The translations under genes were made by a program, and so were the position numbers. Shown piece after piece: positions 1 to 11,671 of a DNA stretch of 64,000 bases (the stretch's first letter is position 1; each line of letters starts with the position of its first letter). The notes beneath the pieces were generated by a model. The model did no database searches and was not told where the DNA came from. It saw only the letters and a list, made by a program, of their open reading frames with translations. Source of the DNA: Nigrospora sphaerica (lineage: Eukaryota > Ascomycota > Sordariomycetes > Amphisphaeriales > Apiosporaceae); NCBI GenBank assembly GCA_018287875.1, contig JAGVVL010000009.1:3782001-3846000 (forward strand), read 5' to 3'.

Positions 1-88
1 ACGGTGGCCGGGCCGACCGACAAGCCGCTCTCTTTCCTTGTCTTCGTGCGCAACCCTGCCAATTGATGCTAATTGCCCCCGTCTGCAG

Positions 89-475
89 TCAAGCCGCTGG
101 CCCCCTTCTTCGCTGCCGGTACGATTACCCATCCCGCCTGCGACCCGCGGGCGCCTTCTCTCCACCCCTCCCTCGACTGTACCTGCGCGTGATGGACATA
201 AAGAGCGAGGGGGGAGGTGCTGGAACGATGGAAAAACGAGGGGGACAATGACTGACACGTGCCGGGGCAGGTCTCGTCATTCTCTACGGAGTCAACTCGG
301 CACAGAACGCCATGATGCAGTGTACGTGACTTTGACCCATTCCCCCATTTTCCCGCACTGCCTGGCCGAAATACGCCTGAGAAAACGAAGCTTACGCCTA
401 TCTCTTTCCCGCCCAACAGCCGACGAGTGGAAGAACGACCCGCGCAACCCCAACGCCAAGTCGGGCGGCCACTAA
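89..475 (+). CDS. atp18: F1Fo ATP synthase subunit J (Atp18), 3' part
   Basis: Three exons are visible: 89-118, 271-321 and 420-475 (TAA). Joined, they read KPLAPFFAAG, then a short hydrophobic stretch (GLVILYGVNSA), then a polar tail with DPRNPNAK. This matches my knowledge of fungal subunit i/j, a single-span protein of about 60 residues in the membrane (Fo) sector of mitochondrial ATP synthase. Introns 119-270 and 322-419 have gtacga/gtacgt donors and cag acceptors, and the phases agree (G|GT, T|CC). A ctgcag acceptor ends at 88. No ATG fits in bases 1-88, so the first exon with the start codon lies outside the window. The gene is convergent with the hydrolase that follows. The identification rests on remembered family sequence, not on a search. 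Confidence 0.78.
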   Translation, partial: SSRWPPSSLPVRLPIPPATRGRLLSTPPSTVPARDGHKERGGRCWNDGKTRGTMTDTCRGRSRHSLRSQLGTERHDAVYVTLTHSPIFPHCLAEIRLRKRSLRLSLSRPTADEWKNDPRNPNAKSGGH

Positions 476-1601
476 ACCTGCACGTCTTGCGCCTTTCCGG
501 GAGCCGGGGCGAGGGAATTTTCCCAACCCGAGAGGTGGGACGATGAGAGAAGAGCCGCCCCTCGGGTGATGGTTCTGGGAGAAGGCAGAGACGGCGGAAG
601 AAGCGGAAGGAAATCCAGTGTACGAGAAGGGGGGCGATGGCGATGCGTGAACCGGGCGTTGTCTGTCCTCGGAACCACGAACCCCGTCCTCCAGAGTCAA
701 TGTGACACATTCCATAACGTCCCCTTTCCCTGTCCCAGGGAAGCCTCGACTTCGGTCGCGGGGCCATGGCTCTCTGCCTTTGTTTTCATAGGCCTGCGCC
801 GAATTTCGACCCCATCCAGATCGCCCGGAACGCAAAGTCGCCCTTCTGGGTTCCCCCGCAGCCGACCCCCGGTCTCCGGCAAACGAACGAGACGGCGGCT
901 GCGCCTCCTACTTCGTCTCGAACCCCTGCACGGCGTGACAGACGAGAGACAGGACTCGGAAAGGGGATTTCCGCGATGAACATGGTGCTTGCAGCTTGTG
1001 ACGTATTAAAAGACCTGCGGGCTTGCAGCTTCCCCATTTTTCTATGCCAGATGCGGACGTTTCAAGCCTCGTACGCCCGGGTGCTACGGCTTTCCCCACT
1101 GCTTGCACGCTTGCCTTTTGCTTTTGCCCCTTAACCCCGGGGACGAGCAAGGCGCCGTTGCGTAGGGGCTACGGGTCGCGCGAGTTCGAAGCTCCCGCTC
1201 GCCCCATACCGATTTCGTCGTCTTGGGTGAGGGACGGTCACGTACGTCACGAAATCGTAGAGTTAACACCCGGGAAGACGGTGATGGGGCCAACAACAAG
1301 GCCGTCCGGCAGTGTGGCCGCGGCCCCTTGCGCATAGGATAACATGCAAGTGACCTTCTAGTATTCGGTTTCTCTCGAACTGCAGGGCCCCGGTGCGCAA
1401 ACCCGCTCGGACCAGGAACCGGTCAGCCGCCCACAAGTCCCCGGCGCACCCCGGAACGGGAGGGGGTCTATGTCTAGCTCTAGTGTAACGTCTATCAAGG
1501 GTCCCATCCCTCTGTAGGTCGCAGGTGTGTGTGCGTGTATGTGTATACCGTCCCCTCCTCGCCCCTTTCTAGACCCACCGCGACCTTTTTTTTTTTGGTT
1601 T
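476..1601. other. convergent intergenic region
   Basis: This lies between two genes that point at each other, so it should hold both 3' UTRs. Short open frames exist on both strands, but none shows a recognisable domain or a sensible splice pattern. I see no gene here. Confidence 0.5.
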
Positions 1602-2750
1602 TCACAGGACCTCCCTGGCGTCCTTGGCCTCGGCGCCCGCCGGCGCGGCGGCGAGGACGTCGCGGAGGAAGCCGGCGACGGCCATGGTCCACTCCTTGCC
1701 GACGGGCACGTAGTGGCCGCCGGGGTGGACGAGGGTGCGGGCGGCGGGGCCGCAGGCGGCGACGAGGGCGGCGCTGCGGGCCTCGTCGACGACGGTGTCG
1801 AGGCCGCCGATGACGTGGAGCGAGGGCGTCGCGAGGCCGCCGGCGTAGAGCCAGGCGGCGAGGGCGGCGTCGCGCGCCACGAAGCCCGAGTAGACGACGG
1901 CGAAGCGCAGAGCGCGGTGGCCGTTGGCGTCGCGCAGGTCGCGCACCCACGCGGCCGGCGGCGGCTCGTCGGCGGCGCCGGCGTCGGCGTCGGCGGCGGC
2001 CGGGACGGCGCGCCCCGGCTCTAGCGCCGCTGCCACCATGGCGGCCATGGCGCCGCCCTGCGAGAAGCCGACGACGCCGTCGACACCGCCCGCGGCCCGC
2101 ACCGCCTCGGCCACGCGCCCCATGCCCGCCGCGAGCCCGCGGTACGTGCCGGCGCCGTCGTCGCGGCGGAACCACGCCCAGTTGTCCGTGGGCCCCGCGT
2201 CCTCGGCCTCGGCCCCGGCCCCGCCTTCGTACCCGGGGATGTCCGACGGCCGCAGGTTGAGCGGCCCCGTCGGGTACAGCAGGACGGGCGCGAGGTTGTG
2301 CGGCGGCGCGCCCAGCGCCTTGGTCAGGACCTTGGCGAGCGCGCCCGTCTTCGCCTTGAAGAGCGTCCCCGATTGCGTGTAGCCTGGCGAGGCAAGGGTC
2401 AGCAGGGCGAGGGCGGGGGGAGGGTAGGAGAGGGGCGTGGTGCGCGAGCGTGGAAGAAGACCGAGGCCGCGATGCGTGTCGGGAAGTGCATCAAGGCGCC
2501 GGAGAGGCATGAGAGAAAAGAGCCTTCTCGCTCATACGTCCGCGACCCCGCCATCCATACGTCGAAGCCCCCCGGGGCCCCCAGGACTCAACTCACCGTG
2601 CAACATAAGAATCTTTAATTCCTTCTTCCCCTCGCTCTTTCCCCCCTTCGCATTACCCCCCTTCCCGCCATTGGGCCCCTTCTGGGCCGCGGCGGGTTTC
2701 TCGCCGGCCGGGTTCGGCTGTTGCTGCTGCGCGGGGGCAGCCGTCGACAT
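1602..2750 (-). CDS. FSH-family serine hydrolase (alpha/beta hydrolase)
   Basis: Two exons, 2597-2750 (ATG at 2750) and 1602-2383, joined through a 213-bp intron with a gtgagt donor and a cag acceptor; the split codon makes Gly52 of LMLHGYTQSG. The product is 311 residues. It shows the family's N-terminal LHG(Y/F)xQSG signature, the nucleophile elbow GFSQGG (Ser159), Asp247 in IGGLD and His275 in HPGGHY, so the triad is complete. FSH proteins (yeast Fsh1-3, human OVCA2) are small cytosolic esterase-like enzymes of uncertain substrate. Relative to them this protein has a Gln/Gly/Lys-rich N-terminal extension of about 45 residues and an Ala/Asp/Pro-rich insertion near 180-195. It lies upstream of and in tandem with rpn5 on the same strand. 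Esterase activity is inferred from the family. Confidence 0.88.
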
Positions 2751-3453
2751 GGTGGCAGCGGGACGACGAAGACAAAGAGCGACAACAGTACGATGGATGG
2801 TCAAAGGCGGAGGGAAACGAAGAAGGAGCGGATTCATAGAAACCCTGGGGCGAGACGACGTGCGAGGCGAACGTGCGGGGGGTATATTTCTCTTGATCTC
2901 GGCGTCGTCGGCGTTTAGGACCTTGATGGGGATTAGGTGGGATGGAGAGGGAACCGGGGGGGCCGAATGACCGGCCGGCCAAAGTCCCAAGTTGGGCCGC
3001 CCGCCTGGCCTTTTACTCCACATGGGACCCGGTGCTCCTGTCGGCATAACGAACGCTGAGCAAATGAGTCAGCCCGGCGGTCCAACATCACGCCACTCGG
3101 GCCGGAAAAGCCCAGCGAAGAGCTAGCCTTCACACACCCCCGTCGTCTTCCTCGTCGTCATCCGTGGCCCCGTACATGGAAATCGAAAGAAAAAAAGGAA
3201 AAAGGCAAAGGATAGGAGCGGTGCTTCTCAGAAGAGCAGTGTCGGAGCATGCGCCTATGCGATTCATTTCTACACGGCATACCTGCCCCGTGTCTAGTAA
3301 TTGTAGTAGTAATAGTATACAACCCGCTCGACTCGCAACCCGGACGACCGGCCTGTGTCTTCTTGGGGGACGTGGCGACACCGCCCGTCGTGTTTGCAAA
3401 CCCCCCCAGAACGCCCAGAAGCATTACCGTTCTCGCATTCCTCATCAATCGCT
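2751..3453. other. intergenic, hydrolase promoter and rpn5 3' end
   Basis: About 700 bases between two minus-strand genes. It should hold the promoter and 5' UTR of the hydrolase and the 3' UTR of rpn5. No separate gene is supported. Confidence 0.5.
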
Positions 3454-5187
3454 TTACGCCTTGGCCTTCTTGCCCTTCTTTTCCTTGCCGCCCTTGCCCT
3501 GCGCGCCCGGCTGGATGCGCGCCATCATCTCCTCCTTGGTGATAAGGTGGTCCACGCGCTCCAGCAGGCCCAGCAGGCTCTTCATGTTGTGGCTCCACTC
3601 GTTCAGAACGTCGTCCGTGTCTCTCGGCTTGGCAAAGTTGACCAGCTGCGCCGGTCGGTCGATGCGTGCGTACACCGTCTTGGAGCACACCAGCTCCGAG
3701 ATGTACTTCTCCGTCTCGTCCGCCGTCAGGTCCAGCAGCTGCGTCAGCCGCTTCATGCCGATGCGCGTGTAGTACTTGGCCACAACCCGGACATTGTGCT
3801 CGATGACGCGCTTGCGCAGGTCCTGCCATCGCTGGTGCGCCTTCTCGTCGCCCGACGCGTTGGGCGCGTTGTCGAACACGTCCGTCGCGCACAGGTGCGG
3901 CCCGAACATCTTGGCCACCTCGGGCCACCGCATCAGCTCCGGCACCGTGAAGAGCTTGAGCAGCTGCGCGTCCGTCGGCACCTGGCTGTTCCGCGTATCG
4001 CGGTAGATGCGGTGCAGCAGATCGTGCTGCTCGTTGTCGTGGGGCGCCAGGATGACAAAGTAGATGATGCGCTGCAGGACCTGTGTGTAGCATCACTCGG
4101 TTAGTCGCCCGCGCTCCGCTGCCGCCACGACGGGGTGGGCTACTCACAGGCTGCAGCTTGGCCGGGTCCTCCTCGACGGCCTCTGTGTCCAGGACCTGCC
4201 TGTAGTGCTTGCAAGCCTCGAGGTACTTATCCTCGTGCTTGGCCAGCGTGATCTGCTGCTCGTAGTAGGCCAGCTTCAGGTCGGTGGTGTCGTCTTCCTT
4301 GACCTCGGGCACCTCCTCGCCGCGCTTCCTCTTCTCCTCGCGGGCCTTCTCCTCCTTTTGCAGCTGCTCGGCCGTCTTCTTGGGTTTCCGCGACAGGTAG
4401 CGGGTGCTGATCTTGCGGCCCAGGATGGCGGCTTGTGTCCAGTCGTTGTTCTCGATGCAGAGGGCCACCTGGGCGAGGATGAACTCCGTCTTCTCCCGTC
4501 GCTCCATGGAGCCAAACGTCTCGACCTGCAACTCGCACAGGATGTCCATGGCAGCCTTCTTGTCGCCCTGCTGCTTCTTGATGTCCGAGAGGATGCGAGT
4601 CACGCGGGCGCGCTCGACCTCGACGAAGATCTTGCCCTCGGTCACGGTGCGCAGCGTCTCAATGACGGAGAGCTTGGTCTCCAAGTTCGGGGTTTCGTCG
4701 AGGAACTTCATGACGGTCTGGACCATGCGGGTCACGGCCTGCTTGAGCTGGCCATGCTTCTTGGAGAGCACGAGCACCTGGTCGTTGAGCAAGCTCCATT
4801 TTCCGGCCTCCTTGCAGATGGTGCATATGGCAATCAGGATGCGTGATGTTGAGGCTAGATCTGACGCCTGTTGGGCGGGAAGGCGGGGGAATGGTCAGCA
4901 AGCGGGAGCGAGAAACGGCGGGAGTGGTTCGGGTGGGAGTGGTTCGGGCGCGGACTGACCTGGCGGGTCTGCTTCTCCAGCAAGGCGAGCTTCTCGATGG
5001 CGGCAGTGACGTCGGTCTGGTTCACGAGGGGGGTCAGAATGGCGTACAACGGCAAGAGGCCGTCATTGGGACAGCACTGGGCAGCAAGGGCATGCTATCA
5101 TACCTTGGCCAGCTCCTCGGCCTCGGGAATCTGCTTGTCAGTCTCCTTGCTGAAGTCCTTCTCGGGCTTCAGGACGGTGTCGGACAT
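3454..5187 (-). CDS. rpn5: 26S proteasome regulatory subunit Rpn5 (PCI domain)
   Basis: Four exons: 5104-5187, 4960-5016, 4148-4867 and 3454-4080, giving 495 residues. Exon 2 (19 residues, TDVTAAIEKL...EKQTRQ) is placed by the aaccag acceptor at 5017 because it continues exon 1 exactly as in yeast Rpn5 (LAxxD...LEKxTRQ-ASDLAS). Rpn5 is a structural subunit of the proteasome lid and helps position the deubiquitinase Rpn11. Diagnostic stretches are LSKKHGQLK, KIFVEVERARV, DILCELQVETFGSME, LFTVPELMRWPEV, and in the C-terminal PCI domain KRVIEHNVRV and LVNFAKP. The tail ends Lys-rich (KGKKAKA). A charged Lys/Glu insertion near 190-215 is absent from yeast. All junctions are phase 0. Confidence 0.95.
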
Positions 5188-5949
5188 GATGGCGGCTGTG
5201 GAAATGTGACGCTGGCGTGGGTGGAATCAGGCGGAGGGGGGGCGGGCGCGGCTGCGGCGGGAAATAGGGCAGGCAACTCGACAGAAAAACACCCGGAATG
5301 GACGGATGGCGATGTCGACAGGTTCCGGGGTGGATGGCAGCTGATGAATGCGTGGGTGATGGCAGACCGGGATTGTGTTGGATGCTCGTTCAATGACGGC
5401 TGGGCTCAGGTACTGCTCGAAGAGGCTGGACTATGGACTTGGAGCTACTACAAGGCGGCGAAGCTCACGTAGCCCGCGCCTGCCTGATAAGCCCAGACAA
5501 GCTGCCAAATCACATGGAGATAAGCCGCTAACGGAGCGGCGCCATTCATACCAAACGTAGGTACGTACCCGTCCGCATGTACCCAAGTACATCCATCCAC
5601 TGGCATAGAATTGACCTCCTCTACCTTCAACTTCACTCATGTAAGAACGCTCATTTGCCCAGATAGTTTGGTATTCATTCTATTTTTACTCTCCCTAACA
5701 TACGTGCAAAATCTACCAAGCATATGATGCGCCGTGGGAAGGTATTCCATAGCCCAAACCCCAGTCCATCAGTCCCACCATGTCCAGGCTGGGTACTTGC
5801 GTTATCATGATCCAGCACGCCGCCCTCATCGCTACGGCGGTGGCCCCAGGTTCTTCTCCCTCCCCCCAAGGAACGAGGATCTCTGCCCCTCCGTGTCCGG
5901 ATACGCCCGCGGCTTCTTCTCGCGAGAGCCCCTTTCGAGCCGTCGGCGA
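5188..5949. other. intergenic, rpn5 promoter region
   Basis: It separates the start of rpn5 from the end of the next minus-strand gene. I looked for a yeast-type proteasome control element and did not see one. No gene is supported. Confidence 0.5.
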
Positions 5950-7503
5950 TTAGGCACAGGGGTCGACGCCCCAATGGACTTGCACGCTTGCCCACAGTTG
6001 GCGCATGACTTGTGAGCTTGCATCGACCTCACCGTCGCCACTGCCGTATGCGCCGACGTAGCGATCACGTTTCTTGCGGAGCTCGTTCCAGCACCACTCA
6101 GCCTGGCAGCGGTAGCTACCGAAGCGCCAGATCATCTCGCGCAGGCCGTTGGGGCCGCCCACCAGCTCCAGCTCCTCGACAGACTCCAGCTGGTACTCAC
6201 AGGCGGCGTCAAACAGCTCCGTCAGCTTGGCGTGGTTAACGATCTCGCCTTTGCCGCTGATTTGCAGCACCCGCGAGGCCTGGCTGTTCGGCTTGCCCGG
6301 CACTCGCGTCCGGTTCCAGGTGAGCTGGGGATTGCAGTACCCCACGTGGAACTTGCCCTGCCGGCTGAGCCGCATCAGCTTGGCCGCTGACTCGTGCTCG
6401 AAGAAAATCAGCTTCGCGGCACAGCCGGGGTGGCCGTGCTCCGGCTCAGGCGGGTTGATGACCGTCTGGAACACCTTGCCGCAGTTACGAATGGCTCCCA
6501 GGAGCATCGCCAAGTCGCAGTTCCGGGGAAGGTTGGTGATGAAGAGGGAACAGTTTTCCCCGTCGGTTATATCAGCCGACAAGTTGGCTGCGAGGTTCCT
6601 GTTGCCCTTGTAGTTGGGCGACGTTGCGTTGGGAACAAACCGTTGCGAATGTGGCGTACCCCTGGAAGTTCCATTGGAAATGCATGGGGTATCCTGTGAA
6701 AACCCGTTGGGGGTCCCGTTGGAAAGGCTTTTGGGAGCCTGTGGAAACCCGGTTGAAGTTCCACTCGGAAGACTTGGGAGCACCAGCGACGTATTTTCCC
6801 GACGCACACGCCAGTTGGTCTGCTTTGGGGACGCCAGCGCAGGAGAAGCGCAACGTGCCGGTGGCTCGTACGTCATCCGGGTGTGAAACGAACCGTTGTT
6901 CGCTCCATGCTGGGCGAGATGCAGTAAGTTGGAGGAGGGGCCGGCTCCAGTGTCAAAGCATCGGGGATCAGAGCGTGCCAGGGGACCCCACGGGGTTTGA
7001 GCGGCCGGCACAGGTGCTGGTGCGTAGGGCGAAGGGTTCTGACCGGGGAACCCTAATGGCCTTGGCTGTTGGCCCGCAAAGGATGGATCAAGGCCACGCC
7101 CTATCGGCCAGTTACTGTTGTGACCGGGCACAGGCGGAAGACCGGGCGGTGGCTGCACCAAAGAACGACGGGGTTGTTCTTGCAGCGTGAGAAGAGGAAG
7201 AGCTTGTTCCGGCAGAGCCCAAACATGGCCCTGTGGCATGCGCCGAACCACTGCATTCGCCTGCACAGAGTTCCGCCACATGGAGTCGGCACGGCCTTGG
7301 TCTTGGAGTCCCCGGGAAACACATTGAGTGTAATGAGTATCTTGTTTCACCGCACTGCTGGCAAGGTGTCTGGAATCGTAAAGGCTCATATTATGCCAAG
7401 GCCGCTCCGGAATCTCGGGCAAGCGCGCCTCATTCTCCACCGATCGTGGCGTGGCTGGGCCAGACGACTTGAACGGAGAAGAAGAGCCACTGGTCTCTAA
7501 CAT
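5950..7503 (-). CDS. RRM-domain RNA-binding protein, function unknown
   Basis: One uninterrupted frame of 517 residues from an ATG at 7503. The first 310 residues are low-complexity and Pro/Ser/Gly/Asn-rich. A single RNA recognition motif follows at about 318-395: the RNP2-like strand SLFITNLPRNCDLAML is clear, whereas the RNP1 region (KLIFFEHESAAKLM) is degenerate. After it comes a charged, Trp-containing tail (MIWRFGSYRCQAEWCWNELRKKRDRY). Between 247 and 285 a roughly 15-residue unit, N/SGTxxGFxQ, is repeated three times. Such RRM proteins with long disordered N-termini form families in Sordariomycetes; none with a defined role came to mind. The start is uncertain: an open minus frame reaches back to 7642, and an upstream exon with a cag acceptor near 7645 is possible. 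Confidence 0.75.
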   Translation of the reverse strand: MLETSGSSSPFKSSGPATPRSVENEARLPEIPERPWHNMSLYDSRHLASSAVKQDTHYTQCVSRGLQDQGRADSMWRNSVQANAVVRRMPQGHVWALPEQALPLLTLQEQPRRSLVQPPPGLPPVPGHNSNWPIGRGLDPSFAGQQPRPLGFPGQNPSPYAPAPVPAAQTPWGPLARSDPRCFDTGAGPSSNLLHLAQHGANNGSFHTRMTYEPPARCASPALASPKQTNWRVRRENTSLVLPSLPSGTSTGFPQAPKSLSNGTPNGFSQDTPCISNGTSRGTPHSQRFVPNATSPNYKGNRNLAANLSADITDGENCSLFITNLPRNCDLAMLLGAIRNCGKVFQTVINPPEPEHGHPGCAAKLIFFEHESAAKLMRLSRQGKFHVGYCNPQLTWNRTRVPGKPNSQASRVLQISGKGEIVNHAKLTELFDAACEYQLESVEELELVGGPNGLREMIWRFGSYRCQAEWCWNELRKKRDRYVGAYGSGDGEVDASSQVMRQLWASVQVHWGVDPCA

Positions 7504-10500
7504 TTAGTGATCTTTGGACAGTTAGTTCTCCTGTGTACGGTTGCTGTAACGGAATAGTATGTGGAATCCCAGCCAGGTGGGGGCCGTGACGATTGTCTTC
7601 GTGGTGCGGATTGTGATAGGGGTTGTGGTGGCGGGAATTCAACTGTGAGAATAGCGATGGGTTTCAAAGTCAGATGCTCTTGTTCGTAAGCCTGGTGTTG
7701 GGGGAAGGATATATAGAAAATCCTTATGGGCAGGATCGACTAGAAATAACGGGAAATTTTCGTTGAACAAAGGACTTACTCAGGTCCAGACCTCACATGT
7801 AATAAAGAACTATAGCCAAGTGTGATGTGTCAAACAGCTGCATCGTCAATAGGTAAAGAATAATGAAAGGGAGCTTCTATAGAAAGCTTCAAGGCTCCGT
7901 CTTGGATGTTGGCAAAGGCCTGCTGGGAATGTCCGTGTTGGCAAGGGCTGCTGGAAATTTCTGGGGGATATGAGCTTTATGAAAGGAATCGACTTGAGCA
8001 ACCTGGAGCTGCCTAGGCGTTTTTCAGTTGGGGAAAGAGGGAGTCTGTTCCCAAGGGTGGGGTTTAGGGGAAAGGGTGAGTTTGTCCCCGTGGGTTGGGT
8101 TCAAGCACTTTCCCTTGGTGAAGGAAGTCACGGTCCAAATTGCAAACTCGTCATATTTAGATGAGCACCAAAATCCACAACCTCAGAGTTGGCTCAACTT
8201 CTCCGGTGTTCCTATAGCTAAAATATAAACAAACCCGGCTAACTCCATTTTTAATGGCCTAATCAAGGTCACTATTCGCAAATATATCGAGCCATCCCTA
8301 TATTTACGCACTGCTATTGCGAACGGCTGCGCAGATTACCCTTTCTTAGTATCCCCTCTCCCGGATGCGTACAAATGGCTGGCCTGAAGGCTCCAGTCAC
8401 CCGACGCTCACAGCCCCAGACTCTCTCTGCAGTATAACGGATACAAAATATCAAGCTACTACAAAAAGTGCCGAACAGATTTAGTCATCCAAGTGTCCAC
8501 GACACGAACACAAGCGTGAAATTTACCTACCAACAAGATCTACGTAGAATAAGCAAGAGCATCAAGCCACATGCCCAAGTATTTCGGTGACAGATAAGCA
8601 AGCGCATGTTCCCGCACTGTTTCGTCGCTTTCGCGTATGTTTATATTCCACTCACCTCTTCGGTACCACCGTAATTGTTAGAGGCCTTCAAGAATGGGGA
8701 GCAGGAGCTCAGCCCGGATACGCAGTCTGTGCAAGCACCTCTGAAGAGAATGTACAATATCTCCCTTCGTCCAGACCTGCATGAAAATAGCCCCCGAAGC
8801 AGACCTGGTGTACATTCCTTGAGACCGTTGCTTCCAAAGCTTCACATGACCCTGAGCTTTGCCCAGTATGGCGTTGGAGAGTGGAATGTCCTGTTTCTTA
8901 AGGATGTCTTTGCGGAAGGCGGGGTTGGGTCGTGAATATTAGGTCCTGGCTCGCCGTCGATAGCTCCTGGAGTCATCTCCATCTTATGACAATCATAGTA
9001 GCGAAACCAGGACTCCGTGCGCCCTAACACTCAAGATCTCACCTCTGTTCCACGAAAGCATGGCGGTCTCGGCAGCTGACATAATGGCTACCTACCGGCC
9101 CCTAGACGAAGCATACCAGGCAAGCCCTATGGGCGGGTCACCGTCATGGCCGACCCATGCTCTGTTAGTGGTCGATGATAATCGGTCCCCCTTGGTGCGA
9201 CTTGGCCTGCTCGGTTGGAATACAACTACCTGCACCGTGTCTGCGGGACCAGACTCGGGATGTTTCGGAGAAAGCAGGCGAGCCTGTCTACGTGCAAGAT
9301 TAGGGACTGGGCAATAGGCAGTCTTAAACACAGGGCCGCACCGCCACCCCCTTGTCGACCAGGAGGGCCGCTCAGTGGCGATCTGTTTTGACACTCGGAC
9401 TGAAACGAAGAAATAATCCCCACGGAAGGAAGAAGGTTGATTGTTTTCCGGGATTCGAAACTTCCCATATCGGAACAATCCGTTGAGAAGGGGTGTCGAC
9501 GCTGGCGCGACTCCTCCCTGCCATCGAATGCCCCGACGCCCTGCACCTGCCGTACCAGCACGGCGACTCTCTGCGCCGGGGAAACAGTGTCACGCCGCGA
9601 CAGGCAGGCGTATAAGAAGCGATGCCAACACGAAAGGAGAAGAAGGGCGGGTCCGACAACGAGGGAACCCGCGTGCGCTGTTACCCCCGGCGCTAGCTCA
9701 GGACTGACAAAGCCGAATTTCCCTCTCCGACTAGTCGGCGCTTAGCAGTCCCATGGGTGGGTGTCCATTACCGCGTTTGATGGTGGCCATATCCCCCTCC
9801 AAGCCGAAGCCGGTTTAGAGGCACGGCAAGACTGTTGCAGCTAAAGAGCTAACTTGGGTCCATCCCTGGTTTGGCGCCCGGCGCCGCGCGCCAATCCGCC
9901 GCGCTGGGGCGCCACATGGCGAAATGAACACTAGATCTTCTTCCGTGGAAGGAGGAGAACGCGCTGCGGCGGCGGGGAAACAGGACAGCTGGCCCCCCCA
10001 AGACCGAGACGGATGCGGCCAAAGACGTGGTCGTCCTTCCGGCTTCGGGGTCAAGACACAGCTTGGGTGCCTGCGGCGACATGTGGGCGCGACGGGCCAT
10101 CTAGACACTGTCTCAAGGGTCTGCGGAAGGGGAGGCTCGCGGAGGGACGGGCGCTTGACTCGCTCGAAGTCGAATTAAACTTCGAAGTCATGCCCCTTGA
10201 CGGCGTTGTGCTGATTAGTAGTTAGTAGGATGACGTACGTCAACGGCGAGGGGCAGATCGGGTCACGCGAGCATTCAACAAAACCGTTGACCGTTGGCGG
10301 TGGCGTTGGTCGGATGAAGTCAAGTTTTCAATATGCAAGCAATGGTGTATTCATTTAGCCCAAGGAGTAGTTATCCCCTTCTCAGAGGCCTGGTGTCAGC
10401 TGCAATACCACGTTATCCACCGCCTCTGCGTGGGCAAGATCGACATTCGCGGCCATCGAGGGTTTTCCGCTTCCTCGGCCTCGTACCGCCGAAGTGCGCA

Positions 10501-11216
10501 AATCGCAATTCCAGCAATCCCATCCACGATCGGCCTGCCATCCCGACGCGATGCGTCTGTGCCCACCTTGGCGGCATCACCTAAACTCAGGGGGGTTGCG
10601 CGCGCGCACGCGCTGCAGCGTCTTCTATAGTGTGATGTCCGCAGTAGAGTGCCTCCTATGTTGTCAGGCCGCCGTAGCGGCGGTAAGCGAGGAGTCCCGG
10701 CGGTGGATAGTGCCCCGAGGTTCGCAAGTCCGGCACCGCAGGGCCCCGAAAAAGATATGGCCAGGGACAGGGGCCTGAGGTGCCGAGTTGCCGGTAGCAG
10801 CGCGACCTCGGCCGATTCTGCGATGGCAAAAAGCGGCCGAAGTGAGGCTGTGCTTTTCCTGCAGCCGCCGAGGACAGGGGAGGGGGGAAGACCCTTTTTG
10901 CCCAGGGGGCGGGTACCGCCGAGGCGGGCTCCGCTACTGCCCACCATTGGGACCCTATCTCTCTTTCCTTGTTGCCTGGAGACAAGGGGGGAGGAACCAA
11001 GGGCTCGAGTTTGGCAGACGATCTGTCAGGCGCTGAAAGCTGGTTGGGCGCCTGGCGTGGTTGCAGGGGTATAGGTTGATGGGGTATCGTGTGTTTTTGG
11101 GAGGGGGTATCATCATTTCACCAATCCGTTATTGCGTCATTCGTCCAGCGGTCAAAACTTGAATCCCAGCGGCATTCAGGGTAGTTCCTGGTGCCGCAAC
11201 AACGTAGCCGCCTCAC
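7504..11216. other. 3.7 kb without a supported gene
   Basis: The part nearest the RRM gene (7643-8600) is more AT-rich than its surroundings and may be promoter plus decayed sequence. From about 9000 to 11100 there are many short frames on both strands without domains. An imperfect G-rich repeat of the gggaaagg/gggtttgg type runs at 8025-8110. I see no RNA gene and no convincing mobile element. Confidence 0.45.
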
Positions 11217-11671
11217 TTAGTAGACAGACTCATCCACGTCGGTGATGAGGAGAGCAGGGACCTTGGGCTGGAAAGAGAGAAAAAACAAGTAGTGTCAGTC
11301 CATTGTTCCATGTGATTAGGTTGGCAATTAGGGCGATTGCGTTGGGTGGAGCGCGCTTGCAAGGAAGTGGGCGCGAGCAGACTTACAATCGAGGTCACGG
11401 GCCGTGTAACAGACGACGAGCCCCGACTTGAGCGAGACGAGGTCCGGGGACGGCGTGATGACGATGACGAGCCGAAAGAGCCCAGTTTGAGGGCGGCGCA
11501 GACCTCCTGTTCCTTCTCGCTGAGCCCCATGAAGCGGTCAAGTTCGTCCTGCAGCTCCAGCCGCCTCTCCTCGGGCATGCGCTGTATGTCGAGTTGGTTG
11601 ATCAGCCAGGAGCGGTACTGGTCCACGGCTTCCTGGCTGGACTTGGCGAAGCGGGACTGCTTGTTGCCCAT
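11217..11671 (-). CDS. small protein with N-myristoylation signature, unknown
   Basis: Two exons, 11387-11671 (95 codons) and 11217-11267 (PKVPALLITDVDESVY, stop TAA), split by a 119-bp intron with a gtaagt donor and a ctttccag acceptor. The product has 111 residues. It begins MGNKQSRF, which fits the N-myristoylation consensus (Gly2, small residue at position 6), so membrane attachment is likely. Residues 12-63 look helical and amphipathic (QYRSWLINQL, ERRLELQDELDRFMGLSEKE). A Ser/Arg-rich linker (68-90) follows, and a short acidic tail that ends in Tyr. I do not recognise the family. The splice junction keeps phase 0 and removes an in-frame read-through with no character, which supports the model. 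Confidence 0.7.

Noticed and set aside
1495..2175. Arg-rich minus frame over the FSH hydrolase
   Set aside because: Out-of-frame shadow of the GC-rich hydrolase exon.
4996..5103. In-frame extension of Rpn5 exon 2 towards 5055
   Set aside because: Family alignment in memory (LAxxD..) fits only the acceptor at 5017; the extra residues have no counterpart.
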